Source: an uncultured Flavobacteriaceae bacterium
GTDB taxonomy: Bacteria; Bacteroidota; Bacteroidia; Flavobacteriales; Flavobacteriaceae
NCBI GenBank assembly: GCA_937901915.1
Contig: CALGUD010000054.1
Location: 1 to 11,835 of the forward strand
Length of the DNA: 11,835 nucleotides
Direction: 5' to 3'
This document shows positions 1 to 6,483 of the stretch, piece by piece. Both the position numbers and the translations under genes were made by a program. Under the pieces are notes generated by a model, which was not told the origin of the DNA, ran no database searches, and worked only from the letters and a program-made list of their open reading frames with translations. Every line of letters starts with the position of its first letter. Position 1 is the first letter of the stretch.

Positions 1-5
1 AGTGT

Positions 6-43
6 CATTGCGAGGAGTGAATGTAATGAACGACGTGGCAATC
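6..43. repeat. REP-like dyad element
   Basis: The stretch opens with CATTGCGAGGAG and closes with CGACGTGGCAATC. The outer arms ATTGC (7-11) and GCAAT (38-42) are inverted, so the element can form a hairpin. This resembles the dispersed 'CATTGCGAGGA...GAAGCAATCT' palindromes scattered between genes in many bacterial genomes. The middle (about 18-30) departs from that pattern. No function is claimed. The element may continue to the left of the window. Confidence 0.5.
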
Positions 44-54
44 TGCTGGTGCAG

Positions 55-117
55 AAAATAGAAAATAGAGAATAGAGAATAGAAAAAAGACAATTATAAA
101 TGAAGAATTCAGAATGA
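55..117. repeat. Degenerate 7-bp tandem repeat, array 1
   Basis: Five clear 7-base units lie head to tail at 55-89: AAAATAG, AAAATAG, AGAATAG, AGAATAG, AAAAAAG. Weaker units in the same register run on to about 117 (for example AGAATTC, AGAATGA). The array stops one base before an IS-like end at 119. There is no coding potential. Confidence 0.65.
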
Positions 118-118
118 T

Positions 119-151
119 TGTACGTCCCTGATATAGGTTGACCACTTTCAG
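119..151 (+). mobile_element. Solitary IS3-type terminal sequence (remnant)
   Basis: This 33-base stretch aligns without gaps, and in the same orientation, to the end of the IS element at 11439-11471. They share 22 of 33 positions, including TGTA at the start, TCCCTGA (125-131) and GTTGACC (137-143) at identical spacing. No transposase sequence follows to the right; the next bases are heptad repeats and then a host gene. It therefore looks like a leftover end of a related but diverged IS, or a very short non-autonomous relative. Confidence 0.5.
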
Positions 152-162
152 TTAAAATAAAG

Positions 163-197
163 AGACAAGATGCAAGACGCAAGACACAAGACAAATT
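163..197. repeat. Degenerate 7-bp tandem repeat, array 2
   Basis: Four clean heptads are AGACAAG, ATGCAAG, ACGCAAG and ACACAAG (163-190), followed by the weaker ACAAATT. Just downstream, GAATG recurs every seven bases at 201, 208 and 215, so the 7-base period persists with a different unit sequence. Confidence 0.65.
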
Positions 198-234
198 TAG
201 GAATGCGGAATGATGAATGGGTTGGGTGTCGGAG

Positions 235-269
235 GTGAAGTACGAAGTACGATTTACGAAGTACGATTT
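235..269. repeat. Degenerate 7-bp tandem repeat, array 3
   Basis: Five heptads are in register: GTGAAGT, ACGAAGT, ACGATTT, ACGAAGT, ACGATTT. A T-tract follows. The ACGAAGT unit recurs at the far right of the window (11396-11409). From here to about 349 no gene, RNA or clear terminator is visible. Confidence 0.65.
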
Positions 270-349
270 TTTTGATTTTGCTAAACTCCAACCACAGACT
301 CCAACTCATATATAAATTAATAACTACTCACAAAAACACGATTAAACAA

Positions 350-487
350 TCAGAATAGCTCAAACACATATCCCAATAACCAATAGAGGATTAAAAACAC
401 CACGATTGTTCCGATACAACCACATTTACCTCCTCCGATTTTTTTTGCTCCGATCCCAGCCAGTATGGCTCTGAAAAGATTCTTCAT
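350..487 (-). CDS. Small glycine-rich membrane protein, 45 aa
   Basis: A complete 45-codon frame runs from ATG (485-487) to TGA (350-352). The N-terminus is basic and amphipathic (MKNLFRAILAGIGAKK). A Gly/Cys segment follows (GGGKCGC, residues 18-24) and then one strongly hydrophobic stretch, about residues 25-43, rich in Ile, Val, Leu, Trp and Tyr, which should cross the membrane. It starts 27 bases after the katE stop on the same strand, so it is probably the last gene of a katE transcript. Tiny proteins with a similar 'AGxGAKKxGGG' head plus one membrane helix are, from memory, common in Bacteroidota and have no known function. The protein-like composition and operon-like spacing argue that it is real. 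It could still be a chance frame. Confidence 0.65.
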   Translation of the reverse strand: MKNLFRAILAGIGAKKIGGGKCGCIGTIVVFLILYWLLGYVFELF

Positions 488-514
488 AAATATATATTAT
501 TAATATTCAACATG

Positions 515-2674
515 TTATTTAGTCATCATTAAACTTTTTCTTGACCATACTTTATGGTCTTTTATCATCTCAATGAAAGATTTTATATCTTCTTTAAGAT
601 TTTTACTTTCACTAATAAACACCCCTGTCTTATCAGTTTTCTCTTCTTTCACAGTTTTATAAAAAGGTGCCTTTTCCAAAAGATGTTCGGCACTTTTTGA
701 TATAAGTATAGGTTTTAAATGTTTATAGGCGAGATTTACAAATTCCATTAAATCGGCGGTTTCTTTCAATTCACTAATACTCTGGTTTCCATCAGGAATA
801 TAAAATGCATCAAATAATACAGGAGAGCTGGTTAAAAAACTGTGATCTATTTTAAACTCTTTATGATCTGATGTGTGAATAAAGCCCTGTCGGGGAGCTA
901 TAATCTTAACATACGCCCCTTCAGCTTCAAGGGCTTTCTTCATTTGCATAAATGAACTGTCATCTACTCCATCACTGCACAAGAATGCAATTTTACGGGT
1001 TTTTATGGTTTTTGGATTATCATAAAACATACTTAGCGCTTCGGAAGTTTCTATGCTCGGATTTGATTTCCCCGGTTCATATTTTTCCTGGTCAGCATCA
1101 GCCGGCACACCTTTATTAAGTGGTCTTTCAGGTTTAGGAACCTTAGCTATCCCAAGCCCTTTTGCTACTTCTTCTGCAAGCCTGTCATTAACCTGTGAAA
1201 GCAGGCCCACCATTCGCTCCCTGATTTCTACCCTGTCTACTTTCCCAAGTTCAAATTTTAATGCATCAATAATGTGCTGTTTTTCAATATCAGTCTGGCT
1301 ATTAAAGAATAAGGTGGCCTGGCTAAAGTGATCTTTAAAGCTCGCACTGCGTTCCCTTATTTTAGTTCCTTCTACTTTTTCAGTATGACTATGAAACCCT
1401 CCTTCACTTATTTTAGCCTGAAAAGGGCAACCGCCGCCTATTGAATTTGGATGATAATGTGTTTTTCCTTTATTAATTTCCTGCCGCATATGTCCATCAC
1501 GCTGATTATTATGAATTGGCGCTATAGACCTGTTAATTGGGATTTCATGAAAATTAGGACTCCCCAACCTGGATAGCTGGGTATCTGTATAAGAAAAAAG
1601 CCTTCCCTGAAGAAGCGGGTCGTTAGTAAAATCAATTCCGGGAACTATGTGTCCGGGATGAAAAGCTACCTGTTCAGTTTCAGCAAAGAAATTATCGGGT
1701 ATTCTATTCAAAGTCATTTTACCAATTCTTTTTACAGGAACCAATTCTTCAGGAACCAGTTTTGTTGCATCCAAAAGGTCAAATTCAAACTTATGTTCAT
1801 CTTCCTCTGGTATTAATTGCACTCCCAGCTCCCACTCCGGGAAATCGCCATTTTCAATTGCATCATACATATCCTTTCTATGAAAATCAGGATCTGCCCC
1901 GGAGATTTTCATTGCTTCGTCCCATAAAACTCCATATGTGCCTTGCAGCGGTTTCCAGTGCAACTTAACAAAATGTGCTTTTCCTTCATCATTAATGAAC
2001 CTAAATGTATGAACTCCAAAGCCTTCAATCATTCTTAAACTGCGTGGAATAGCACGATCGGACATCACCCACATGATGGTGTGCATAGACTCCGGCATAA
2101 GGGAAATGAAATCCCAAAAATTATCGTGAGCTGCACTTGCCTGAGGAATATCCTTATCGGGTTCTGGTTTAATAGCATGCACAAGGTCCGGGAAATTAAT
2201 AGCATCTTGTATAAAAAAAACCGGCATATTATTACCAACTAAATCGTAAATCCCTTCTTCTGTATAAAATTTTGTTGAAAATCCTCTTACATCTCTAGCA
2301 AGATCAGTAGAACCTTTATTTCCTACAACGGTTGAAATTCTACAAAATACGGGTGTTTTTTTACCAGCTTCCTGCAAAAATCCAGCTTTAGTATACTTTT
2401 TCATGGATTCGTAAGCTTCAAAAAAACCATGTACTCCCACTCCCCTTGCATGAACAATACGCTCAGGAATACGTTCGTGATCAAAATGGGTGATTTTTTC
2501 ACGCATTATGAAATCTTCCAATAAAGTTGGCCCTCTTTCGCCAGCCTTTAATGAATTCTGGTCGTCATTTATTTTAACTCCTTGATTGGTTGTCATAAAC
2601 TGACCTGTGCTATCTTCAGTATTCTTAGATAAGTCCTCTATTTTTTTTGAGTCTTTGTGTTTTTTATCTTTCAT
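515..2674 (-). CDS. katE: Large-subunit monofunctional catalase (HPII/KatE type)
   Basis: The enzyme converts hydrogen peroxide to water and oxygen using heme; it has no export signal and should be cytoplasmic. At 719 aa it has the length of clade-2 large-subunit catalases. The core spans about residues 45-500. The distal catalytic His is H75 in RIVHARG and the Asn is N148 in LVGNNMP. The proximal heme ligand is Y362 in RLFSYTDTQ. H339 (AFHPGH) lies 23 residues before that Tyr, as in E. coli HPII, where the equivalent His392 is cross-linked to Tyr415, so the same cross-link is plausible here. Residues about 558-715 form the extra DJ-1/PfpI-like C-terminal domain and end in the typical VWSR. 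The first 40 residues are a Lys/Asp-rich extension. The start is the first ATG, behind an A-rich leader. No peroxide-regulator gene lies next to it. Confidence 0.97.
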   Translation of the reverse strand: MKDKKHKDSKKIEDLSKNTEDSTGQFMTTNQGVKINDDQNSLKAGERGPTLLEDFIMREKITHFDHERIPERIVHARGVGVHGFFEAYESMKKYTKAGFLQEAGKKTPVFCRISTVVGNKGSTDLARDVRGFSTKFYTEEGIYDLVGNNMPVFFIQDAINFPDLVHAIKPEPDKDIPQASAAHDNFWDFISLMPESMHTIMWVMSDRAIPRSLRMIEGFGVHTFRFINDEGKAHFVKLHWKPLQGTYGVLWDEAMKISGADPDFHRKDMYDAIENGDFPEWELGVQLIPEEDEHKFEFDLLDATKLVPEELVPVKRIGKMTLNRIPDNFFAETEQVAFHPGHIVPGIDFTNDPLLQGRLFSYTDTQLSRLGSPNFHEIPINRSIAPIHNNQRDGHMRQEINKGKTHYHPNSIGGGCPFQAKISEGGFHSHTEKVEGTKIRERSASFKDHFSQATLFFNSQTDIEKQHIIDALKFELGKVDRVEIRERMVGLLSQVNDRLAEEVAKGLGIAKVPKPERPLNKGVPADADQEKYEPGKSNPSIETSEALSMFYDNPKTIKTRKIAFLCSDGVDDSSFMQMKKALEAEGAYVKIIAPRQGFIHTSDHKEFKIDHSFLTSSPVLFDAFYIPDGNQSISELKETADLMEFVNLAYKHLKPILISKSAEHLLEKAPFYKTVKEEKTDKTGVFISESKNLKEDIKSFIEMIKDHKVWSRKSLMMTK

Positions 2675-2978
2675 AGTTATTTTTTTAATCGATTTATATC
2701 GCTAGTACTATAGAGTTAATGTTAAGGAGTAGGCCCGGTGACACTATTAAGTTATGTTTATTAACTGAATTCTCAGTAATCAAAGAGGAAGCTATAAACT
2801 TTTTCAATTTTTTAAAACTACACAGATACAAAGGATTTACTTAATTCAATAAATCTATTTTTTAACCCAATACAAGTTCTGATTATTGAGTATGGAAAAC
2901 ATGCTTTAAAGAATGTTAAAAAAATCCTATCAGAAATATATTATTTTTAATTTTGAACTAAACTCAAAAATAAAATAG
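2675..2978. other. Divergent intergenic region between katE and the FISUMP gene
   Basis: This AT-rich 304-base gap must hold the promoters of two divergent genes. A good -7 box is visible only for the plus-strand gene (2948-2955). On the katE side I find no TAnnTTTG box. A small dyad, CGATTTATATCG (2688-2699), lies about 15 bases upstream of the katE start. I see no open frame with protein-like features and no RNA gene. Confidence 0.5.
2948..2955 (+). promoter_or_regulatory. Bacteroidota-type -7 box (TAATTTTG)
   Basis: TAATTTTG matches the TAnnTTTG -7 consensus of the Bacteroidota housekeeping sigma factor. It lies 23 bases before the ATG of the lipoprotein gene, giving a predicted leader of about 15-18 bases. 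No convincing -33 TTG element is present at the usual distance. Confidence 0.5.
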
Positions 2979-3707
2979 ATGAAAATTGGTGCGTTTTTAC
3001 GTGGATCCCTACTCCTAACCTACGTTTTTCTTTTTTTATCTTGTTCCGGTGATGATGGTAATGAACCCGATGACCCTGAAGGTGATATTACCGAAGCTCT
3101 CGATCCTGTAACGGATATTGATGGTAACTCATACCCGGTACGCAGAATAGGAGACCAGGTGTGGATGGTTTCCAATTTAAAAACTACTACTTATAATGAC
3201 GGGACTCCCATTACCGAAATTACTGATTGGGAAGAATGGTTCTATACAGAATCGGAAGCATATGCCTGGTACGATAATGACACTGACGAAAGTACGGGCA
3301 ATTTTGGTGCACTTTATAATTGGCATAGTGTTAATACGGGAAAATTATGTCCCGAAGGATGGCACATCCCCACCATTGAAGAATTTATAACCCTGGTGGA
3401 ACTGGGAGGGGGTATACCAAATGCCGGTGCACATTTAAAAAGCACAGACCTGTGGGAGGACCCCGCCTCTGAGGCTTATGATACTTTTGGATTTAATGCT
3501 TTACCAGCAGGGTTCAGAAATTATGATGGAACGTATGAAGACATATTTTATGAAGGAGCCTTCTGGACTTCCAGTGAATTTTATGAAGGAAATGAATACT
3601 CCGAAGGTAGCGCTTACACTATTACGCTAAGAACACATTCCATCCGGGCGGAAGACTATACGCGAAGTAAAAAAATGGGTTATTCCTGCAGGTGTATAAA
3701 AGATTAA
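2979..3707 (+). CDS. FISUMP-domain lipoprotein, probably surface-exposed
   Basis: The protein has 242 aa. Residues 1-21 are a lipoprotein signal peptide with a basic start, a hydrophobic core and FLS before Cys22, the lipidation site. The residues after Cys22 (SGDDGNEPDDPEGD) are strongly acidic, which in Bacteroidota is typical of lipoproteins exported to the cell surface. Residues about 45-241 match the FISUMP module (Fibrobacter succinogenes major paralogous domain): DIDGNSYPVRRIGDQVWM, NLKTTTYNDGTPI, GALYNWHSVNTGKLCPEGWH, GFNALPAGFRNYDGTY, FWTSSE and the terminal GYSCRC. Three cysteines (124, 237, 239) could form a disulfide. The fold is thought to be related to formylglycine-generating-enzyme/C-type-lectin-like modules, and the function of most members is unknown. 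It is monocistronic, with its own -7 box and a terminator. Confidence 0.9.
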   Translation: MKIGAFLRGSLLLTYVFLFLSCSGDDGNEPDDPEGDITEALDPVTDIDGNSYPVRRIGDQVWMVSNLKTTTYNDGTPITEITDWEEWFYTESEAYAWYDNDTDESTGNFGALYNWHSVNTGKLCPEGWHIPTIEEFITLVELGGGIPNAGAHLKSTDLWEDPASEAYDTFGFNALPAGFRNYDGTYEDIFYEGAFWTSSEFYEGNEYSEGSAYTITLRTHSIRAEDYTRSKKMGYSCRCIKD

Positions 3708-3732
3708 CAGGCGTTATTTATTAATTATTAAG

Positions 3733-3762
3733 CAGGGAAGGATTTTATAAAAACCTTCCCTG
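3733..3762 (+). terminator. Hairpin terminator after the FISUMP gene
   Basis: CAGGGAAGG (3733-3741) pairs perfectly with CCTTCCCTG (3754-3762) around a 12-base AT-rich loop. TTGTTTGT follows on the plus strand. The hairpin sits 26 bases after the stop. It also lies downstream of the minus-strand operon ending at 3871, so it may serve convergent transcripts, although the minus side has no clean U-tract. Confidence 0.8.
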
Positions 3763-3870
3763 TTGTTTGTAATCAAATTTAACTATTAAATTCTTTTAAC
3801 ACTTAATTTATTTTACTTTATAAATTTAATATTTTCCGGAAGAAAAGTACTTTTACACATATAACAAATT

Positions 3871-4260
3871 TCATCTACTGGAATAGCTTGAAATCTTTGA
3901 AAGGATATGAAGTTTTAATTCTCTGTACCTTTGTATATGTTTCAGATAAGAATTCCGGTTTTTTTCATGATTATTCAAATAAAAAGCATTGCATTTCATC
4001 GTATCGCATTCAATAATATTTCTTTGATTAGCTTCATATTTATAGAGAACACCTAATATTAATGTGTTTTCCCTTCTTACTATCAAGAGATTTTCACGTA
4101 TAGTAGTATTATTTAATATTTTGTGTTCAATTTTCATTAAATATTCTATTTCATTATTCATAAATTCAAGTTCGGCAATCCAGTTTTCAATCTCTGCCTT
4201 ATCTTTTTTCATCATAATGATACTATCCGCCTCGTGGTCATAAAACAGTTTTGTATTCAT
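3871..4260 (-). CDS. Hypothetical charged helical protein
   Basis: I do not recognise this 129-aa protein. It has no signal peptide or membrane span and is rich in Lys, Glu, Asn and Ile. Residues about 18-50 (KKDKAEIENWIAELEFMNNE and onward) look like a helix with coiled-coil potential, and the C-terminal third (about 95-125) is another basic helix. Two cysteines (85 and 90) are isolated and do not suggest a metal site. Its ATG overlaps the stop of the GreA-like gene upstream as ATGA, the usual sign of translational coupling, which suggests production with that factor and perhaps a physical partnership. It is the last gene of the predicted operon. Confidence 0.75.
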   Translation of the reverse strand: MNTKLFYDHEADSIIMMKKDKAEIENWIAELEFMNNEIEYLMKIEHKILNNTTIRENLLIVRRENTLILGVLYKYEANQRNIIECDTMKCNAFYLNNHEKNRNSYLKHIQRYRELKLHILSKISSYSSR

Positions 4261-4703
4261 AATAAAATATTTGCATCTATGTAACTATTTTGCTGTTCGA
4301 CTTCTGTAACTGTAAGAAGCTGTTCTCCGCCTGGGAACTCCCACACAAAGCTATCGCCTTCTGCATATCCTATAACTGCTGCCCCCATAGGTGTTAATAT
4401 TGAAATTTTATTGTTTTTAATATCACTATCAGTGGGCATTACTAATTGAAACCTCTTTTTCCAACCATCCTTAGATGTAATGGTCATAAAGGAATTAAAC
4501 CTCACCACATCACCCGGCATATCTTTTTCATCGCAGATTTTTGCGGAATTCAATTCATCTACCAGCTTTTTAACTGATTTTTTAAATCCGTGATCTTTAT
4601 AGTATCCCGAAAGGTTCATCAATCGCTTTAACAGCACATATTCTTTCTTTTCTATTGTTAGACTACCGTATTTCATTTTGAATTTTTGTTTATAATTACA
4701 CAT
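4257..4703 (-). CDS. GreA/GreB C-terminal-domain protein, Rnk-like
   Basis: Residues about 63-137 form the FKBP-like C-terminal domain shared by transcript-cleavage factors GreA/GreB and the Rnk regulator: GDVVRFNSFMTI, KRFQLVMPTDSD, SILTPMGAAVIGYAEGD and VWEFPGGEQLLTVTEVE. The 'P-DSD ... SILTP-GAA--G' pattern is the family hallmark. The N-terminal part is only about 55 residues, too short for the full GreA coiled coil, so this is an Rnk-like or short Gre-like factor expected to bind RNA polymerase. Whether it stimulates cleavage or competes with Gre factors cannot be told. The annotated start is the first ATG (148 aa), with GAGG 11-14 bases upstream. An internal ATG at 4674-4676 (MKYGSLTIEKKEY, 139 aa) looks more like family N-termini as I remember them and may be the true start. 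It lies 55 bases downstream of gdhA on the same strand. Confidence 0.85.
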   Translation of the reverse strand: MCNYKQKFKMKYGSLTIEKKEYVLLKRLMNLSGYYKDHGFKKSVKKLVDELNSAKICDEKDMPGDVVRFNSFMTITSKDGWKKRFQLVMPTDSDIKNNKISILTPMGAAVIGYAEGDSFVWEFPGGEQLLTVTEVEQQNSYIDANILL

Positions 4704-4758
4704 AGATATCCCATCCTCAAACCGAAGCGACCATCATTTTATAATACTATTTTCTATC

Positions 4759-6051
4759 CTATGGAAAAATTCCGCGTTGTATATAAGCTTTCTCAAGCCT
4801 TTCAATAGCTATAACAAAAGCTGCTGTACGCATATCTACGTCCCTTGTTAAGGACGTTTCTAAAACCCTTGTAAAGGATTCATGTAATTTTTTTTCAAGT
4901 TTTTCCATAACCTCTTGCATCTGCCATATTTCACCGTTACGGTTTTGTAACCATTCAAAATAACTACCAATCACGCCCCCGGAGTTGCAAAGTATATCAG
5001 GAATAATATCTACACCATTCCCAAGGAGTATTTTTTCTCCCTCAACCGTTGTTGGTCCGTTAGCACCCTCTGCAATTAATGAAGCTCTTATCTCCCGTGC
5101 ATTTTCTTCTGTAATCTGATTCCCCAGCGCAGCCGGCACACAGATATCACAATTTATTCCGAAGAAATCTTTATTTCTTATAGGGTCTGCATCCGGAAAA
5201 TCCACAATCGAATTATTATTTGTGGCTGCAAATTCAGATAGTTTGCTTACAGGTATACCATTCTCATTCATTATACTTCCAAAAGCATCCTGTACTGCCA
5301 CAAGAACCGCTCCCTCTTTTTCTAAAAAATAAGAGGTCCAGTACCCTACATTTCCAAAACCCTGAACTATATATTTTTTACCCTTTAGATCTATTTTTTT
5401 ATAATCTGCCCAAAATTTAATACAAAGAAACACTCCATAGCCGGTAGCCCTGTCTCTGCCCTCGGAACCACCGGCACCTATGGGTTTTCCGGTAACCACA
5501 TGCATATTTTTAGAACGTTCTGAAGGTGGTTTGGTGGACATGTAAGTGTCTAAAATCCATGCCATAGTTTGAGCGTTAGTATTAACATCAGGTGCCGGGA
5601 TATCCAGTTCCGGTCCGATATTATCGCCTAAAGCATAGGTAAACCTCCTGGTAATACGTTCAAGTTCTCCCATTGAGTATTTGGATGGATCAATTTCAAT
5701 ACCTCCTTTTGCACCACCATAAGGCAAACCGGCTAAAGATGTTTTCCATGTCATCCACATTGCCAAAGCCCTGGCAGCATCAATATCTACTGTTGGGTGG
5801 TACCTGAGCCCCCCTTTGTAAGGGCCAAGCGCATTGTTGTGCTGAACTCTGTATCCGGTAAATATTTCTATTTCTCCATTATCCATTTTAACCGGAAAAT
5901 GTATTACAAGTTCATTGTTGGTTATGCTGAGGATTTTTCTAATGTTCGGGTTCAGGCTAATAATATCTGCTGCATTGTTAAATTGTCTCATAACATTATT
6001 CAGCATTCCCTGTTTCACCTGTTGTTTTTGGTCTTTTTCTTCTGTTATCAT
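4759..6051 (-). CDS. gdhA: Glutamate dehydrogenase (Glu/Leu/Phe/Val family)
   Basis: The enzyme interconverts glutamate with 2-oxoglutarate and ammonia using NAD(P), linking carbon and nitrogen metabolism in the cytoplasm. The 430 aa are typical of the small hexameric class. Substrate-domain motifs are GPYKGGLRYHP (76-86) and GLPYGGAKGG (108-117), with K115 as the expected catalytic lysine, and PAPDVNTN (152-159) with D155 as the catalytic Asp. The Rossmann nucleotide loop is GFGNVG (231-236). CNSGGVIGSYFEW (355-367) is the conserved substrate-side segment. All key residues are present. Cofactor preference is not obvious, so the direction, assimilation or catabolism, is open. The start lies 25 bases after the stop of the four-cysteine gene, and a sigma-54-type promoter lies ahead of that gene. 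Regulation by the neighbouring NtrC-type activator is therefore likely. Confidence 0.95.
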   Translation of the reverse strand: MITEEKDQKQQVKQGMLNNVMRQFNNAADIISLNPNIRKILSITNNELVIHFPVKMDNGEIEIFTGYRVQHNNALGPYKGGLRYHPTVDIDAARALAMWMTWKTSLAGLPYGGAKGGIEIDPSKYSMGELERITRRFTYALGDNIGPELDIPAPDVNTNAQTMAWILDTYMSTKPPSERSKNMHVVTGKPIGAGGSEGRDRATGYGVFLCIKFWADYKKIDLKGKKYIVQGFGNVGYWTSYFLEKEGAVLVAVQDAFGSIMNENGIPVSKLSEFAATNNNSIVDFPDADPIRNKDFFGINCDICVPAALGNQITEENAREIRASLIAEGANGPTTVEGEKILLGNGVDIIPDILCNSGGVIGSYFEWLQNRNGEIWQMQEVMEKLEKKLHESFTRVLETSLTRDVDMRTAAFVIAIERLEKAYIQRGIFP

Positions 6052-6076
6052 CTTTATTTCTTTTGATACAATTGAA

Positions 6077-6232
6077 TTATTTTTTTAAGATTACTGAGTT
6101 GTATTTTTTAAGATTACTTTTACGGCTGGTTTCGAATTCACTACAAGATGTCACAGAATCCTTTTGCATTGTTAATACACATGAGAATAAATGTTTGCAG
6201 TTAGAGCATATACTTTTACTATACCTTTCCAT
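6077..6232 (-). CDS. Small four-cysteine protein, 51 aa, first gene of gdhA operon
   Basis: The frame runs from ATG at 6230-6232 to TAA at 6077-6079. Its cysteines are spaced C9-x2-C12-x5-C18-x11-C30 and followed by SEFE (SICSNCKHLFSCVLT ... SCSEFE). That looks like a small zinc- or iron-sulfur-binding knuckle; which metal cannot be told. The C-terminal 17 residues are basic (SRKSNLKKYNSVILKK). The frame stays open upstream to an ATG at 6302-6304 (75 aa). I prefer the inner start because the predicted sigma-54 promoter (6262-6277) lies inside that extension, which carries no recognisable motif. The gene ends 25 bases before gdhA. An overlapping plus-strand frame (6063-6299) is Leu/Phe-rich with no motif and is disregarded. 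The role could be redox or metal sensing for the operon, which is inference. Confidence 0.65.
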   Translation of the reverse strand: MERYSKSICSNCKHLFSCVLTMQKDSVTSCSEFETSRKSNLKKYNSVILKK

Positions 6233-6261
6233 AATTGAACACTTGTTTTGTATCCACAATA

Positions 6262-6277
6262 GACAAGAGGCATGCCA
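6262..6277 (-). promoter_or_regulatory. Candidate sigma-54 (-24/-12) promoter
   Basis: Read on the minus strand the site is TGGCATG-CCTC-TTGTC, against the sigma-54 consensus TGGCACG-N4-TTGCA. The -24 GG and the spacing are exact. The -12 GC is GT, which is a weaker match. Transcription would start near 6251, about 19 bases before the ATG of the four-cysteine gene. A GAFTGA-bearing activator is encoded just upstream on the same strand, which makes the match far more believable than the sequence alone. Confidence 0.6.
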
Positions 6278-6364
6278 TAAAAAATTATTTAGCGTATAAA
6301 ACAATTAAACTTCTTATAATCAGCAATTTAAAATGAATTAAAATTTAAGTTGTTTTATAGAAAT

Positions 6365-6400
6365 CGGGGAGTAATTACCCGGCTGGGAGTCTTTTACCCG
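6365..6400 (-). promoter_or_regulatory. Tandem dyad sites, candidate enhancer (UAS) for the NtrC-type activator
   Basis: Read on the minus strand, two 17-base sites stand in tandem: CGGGTAAAAGACTCCCA (6400-6384) and CGGGTAATTACTCCCCG (6381-6365). Both share CGGGTAA and CTCCC, and each is an imperfect inverted repeat of a GGG/CCC type. They are GC-rich islands in very AT-rich DNA. They lie roughly 115-150 bases upstream of the predicted start of transcription, the usual place for sites bound by sigma-54 activators. Confidence 0.6.
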
Positions 6401-6483
6401 TAGAAATCCTATCAAATTTCTATAATTTATTTGAAACAGGTTAACTGATACCAATTATAAATTGCTCTATTTAATCAGGATAT

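Noticed and set aside
55..269. CRISPR array
   Set aside because: The units are 7 bases, contiguous and degenerate, with no spacers and no cas genes nearby.
1053..1968. Plus-strand frames opposite katE (1053-1331 and 1762-1968)
   Set aside because: They lie antisense to conserved catalase sequence, have low-complexity translations and no upstream signals.
2675..2978. sigma-54 promoter or extra CGGGTAA-type sites upstream of katE or the lipoprotein gene
   Set aside because: Reading both strands found no GG-N10-GC element with TGGCA and no second CGGGTAA...CTCCC dyad. The regulator's sites appear only at 6365-6400.
6063..6299. 78-codon plus-strand frame opposite the four-cysteine gene
   Set aside because: It is Leu/Phe-rich with no motif, lies antisense to a better candidate, and would break up the gdhA operon.
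6233..6304. Upstream ATG giving a 75-aa version of the four-cysteine protein
   Set aside because: The extra 24 residues show no motif and contain the sigma-54-like element, so the inner ATG at 6232 is preferred.
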